Positions 4,980 to 5,116 of a DNA stretch of 5,116 nucleotides are shown here, piece by piece. A model generated the notes under the pieces. It searched no databases and had not been told where the DNA came from. It saw nothing but the letters and a program-made list of their open reading frames with translations. Source of the DNA: Bacillota bacterium (lineage in GTDB: Bacteria; Bacillota; Clostridia; Peptostreptococcales; Anaerovoracaceae); contig JAEELK010000117.1 of NCBI GenBank assembly GCA_016282655.1, forward strand, positions 1 to 5,116, read 5' to 3'. The stretch's first letter is position 1. Each line of letters opens with the position of its first letter. Both the position numbers and the translations under genes were made by a program.

Positions 4980-5116
4980 ATGAAGACGATTCATGTAGTA
5001 GCAGCCATTCTGATTGACGGAGACCGGATCTTTGCTACCCAGCGCGGTTACGGAGCCTGGAAAGACTGCTGGGAGTTTCCGGGCGGAAAGATCGAGCCGG
5101 GCGAATCGCCGGTTGA
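4980..5116 (+). CDS. Nudix hydrolase (MutT-like), N-terminal part; gene runs off the right edge
   Basis: The first 45 codons are present and open to the edge. The protein begins MKTIHVVAAILIDGDRIFAT, a typical first strand and turn of the Nudix fold, followed by QRGYGAWKDCWEFPGGKIEP (21-40) and GESP, which is the start of the Nudix box (GGKIEPGES, expected to continue toward the REUXEEXGU part outside the window). The pattern is closest to MutT-like (deoxy)nucleoside triphosphate pyrophosphohydrolases, which hydrolyse oxidised or non-canonical nucleotides to the monophosphate; the precise substrate cannot be read from this fragment. The start ATG at 4980-4982 is the only in-frame ATG after the TGA at 4944-4946. 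No Shine-Dalgarno sequence lies at the usual distance; the nearest GGAG (4953-4956) is 23 bases away. It has its own promoter and is divergent from the Fic gene. Confidence 0.93.
   Translation, partial: MKTIHVVAAILIDGDRIFATQRGYGAWKDCWEFPGGKIEPGESPV

Overview
The window reads as a chromosomal segment of a GC-rich Gram-positive bacterium of the Bacillota, most likely a clostridial lineage. The evidence is an hrcA-grpE-dnaK heat-shock operon in that order behind a perfect CIRCE operator, sigma-A type promoters, strong AGGAGG-type ribosome binding sites, and a DnaK without the roughly 23-26 residue N-terminal insertion known from Gram-negative DnaK proteins. I cannot name the genus.

Layout. Positions 1-2826 hold the heat-shock operon on the minus strand: promoter (2798-2826), CIRCE (2761-2787), hrcA (1674-2729), grpE (1061-1681, overlapping hrcA by 8 bases) and the first 346 codons of dnaK (1-1039, running off the left edge). 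HrcA represses the operon through CIRCE; GrpE and DnaK are the nucleotide exchange factor and Hsp70 chaperone it controls. From 2788 to 3013 lies a divergent control region with a candidate plus-strand promoter, a perfect 14-bp palindrome and a small leader hairpin. It precedes a cytidylate kinase-like P-loop protein gene (3014-3637, plus strand). A very strong hairpin terminator with flanking A and T tracts (3663-3693) sits between that gene and the convergent gene on its right.

The right third holds a Fic-family protein gene on the minus strand (about 3734-4726). It has an intact HPFSDGNGR catalytic motif, an N-terminal inhibitory-helix motif and a C-terminal winged-helix-like region. Its promoter is abutted by five 12-bp direct repeats in an AT-rich patch (4782-4858), followed by a perfect 9-bp inverted repeat and then a divergent promoter. 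That promoter serves a Nudix (MutT-like) hydrolase gene, of which only the first 45 codons (4980 onward) are inside the window.

The heat-shock operon is conventional. The part most worth a second look is the control region at 4735-4980: a Fic protein with a C-terminal DNA-binding-like domain and an ordered repeat array directly upstream of its own promoter suggest autoregulation. This is an inference from layout. I see no CRISPR array, RNA gene, insertion sequence or other mobile element, and I do not claim a new biological system.
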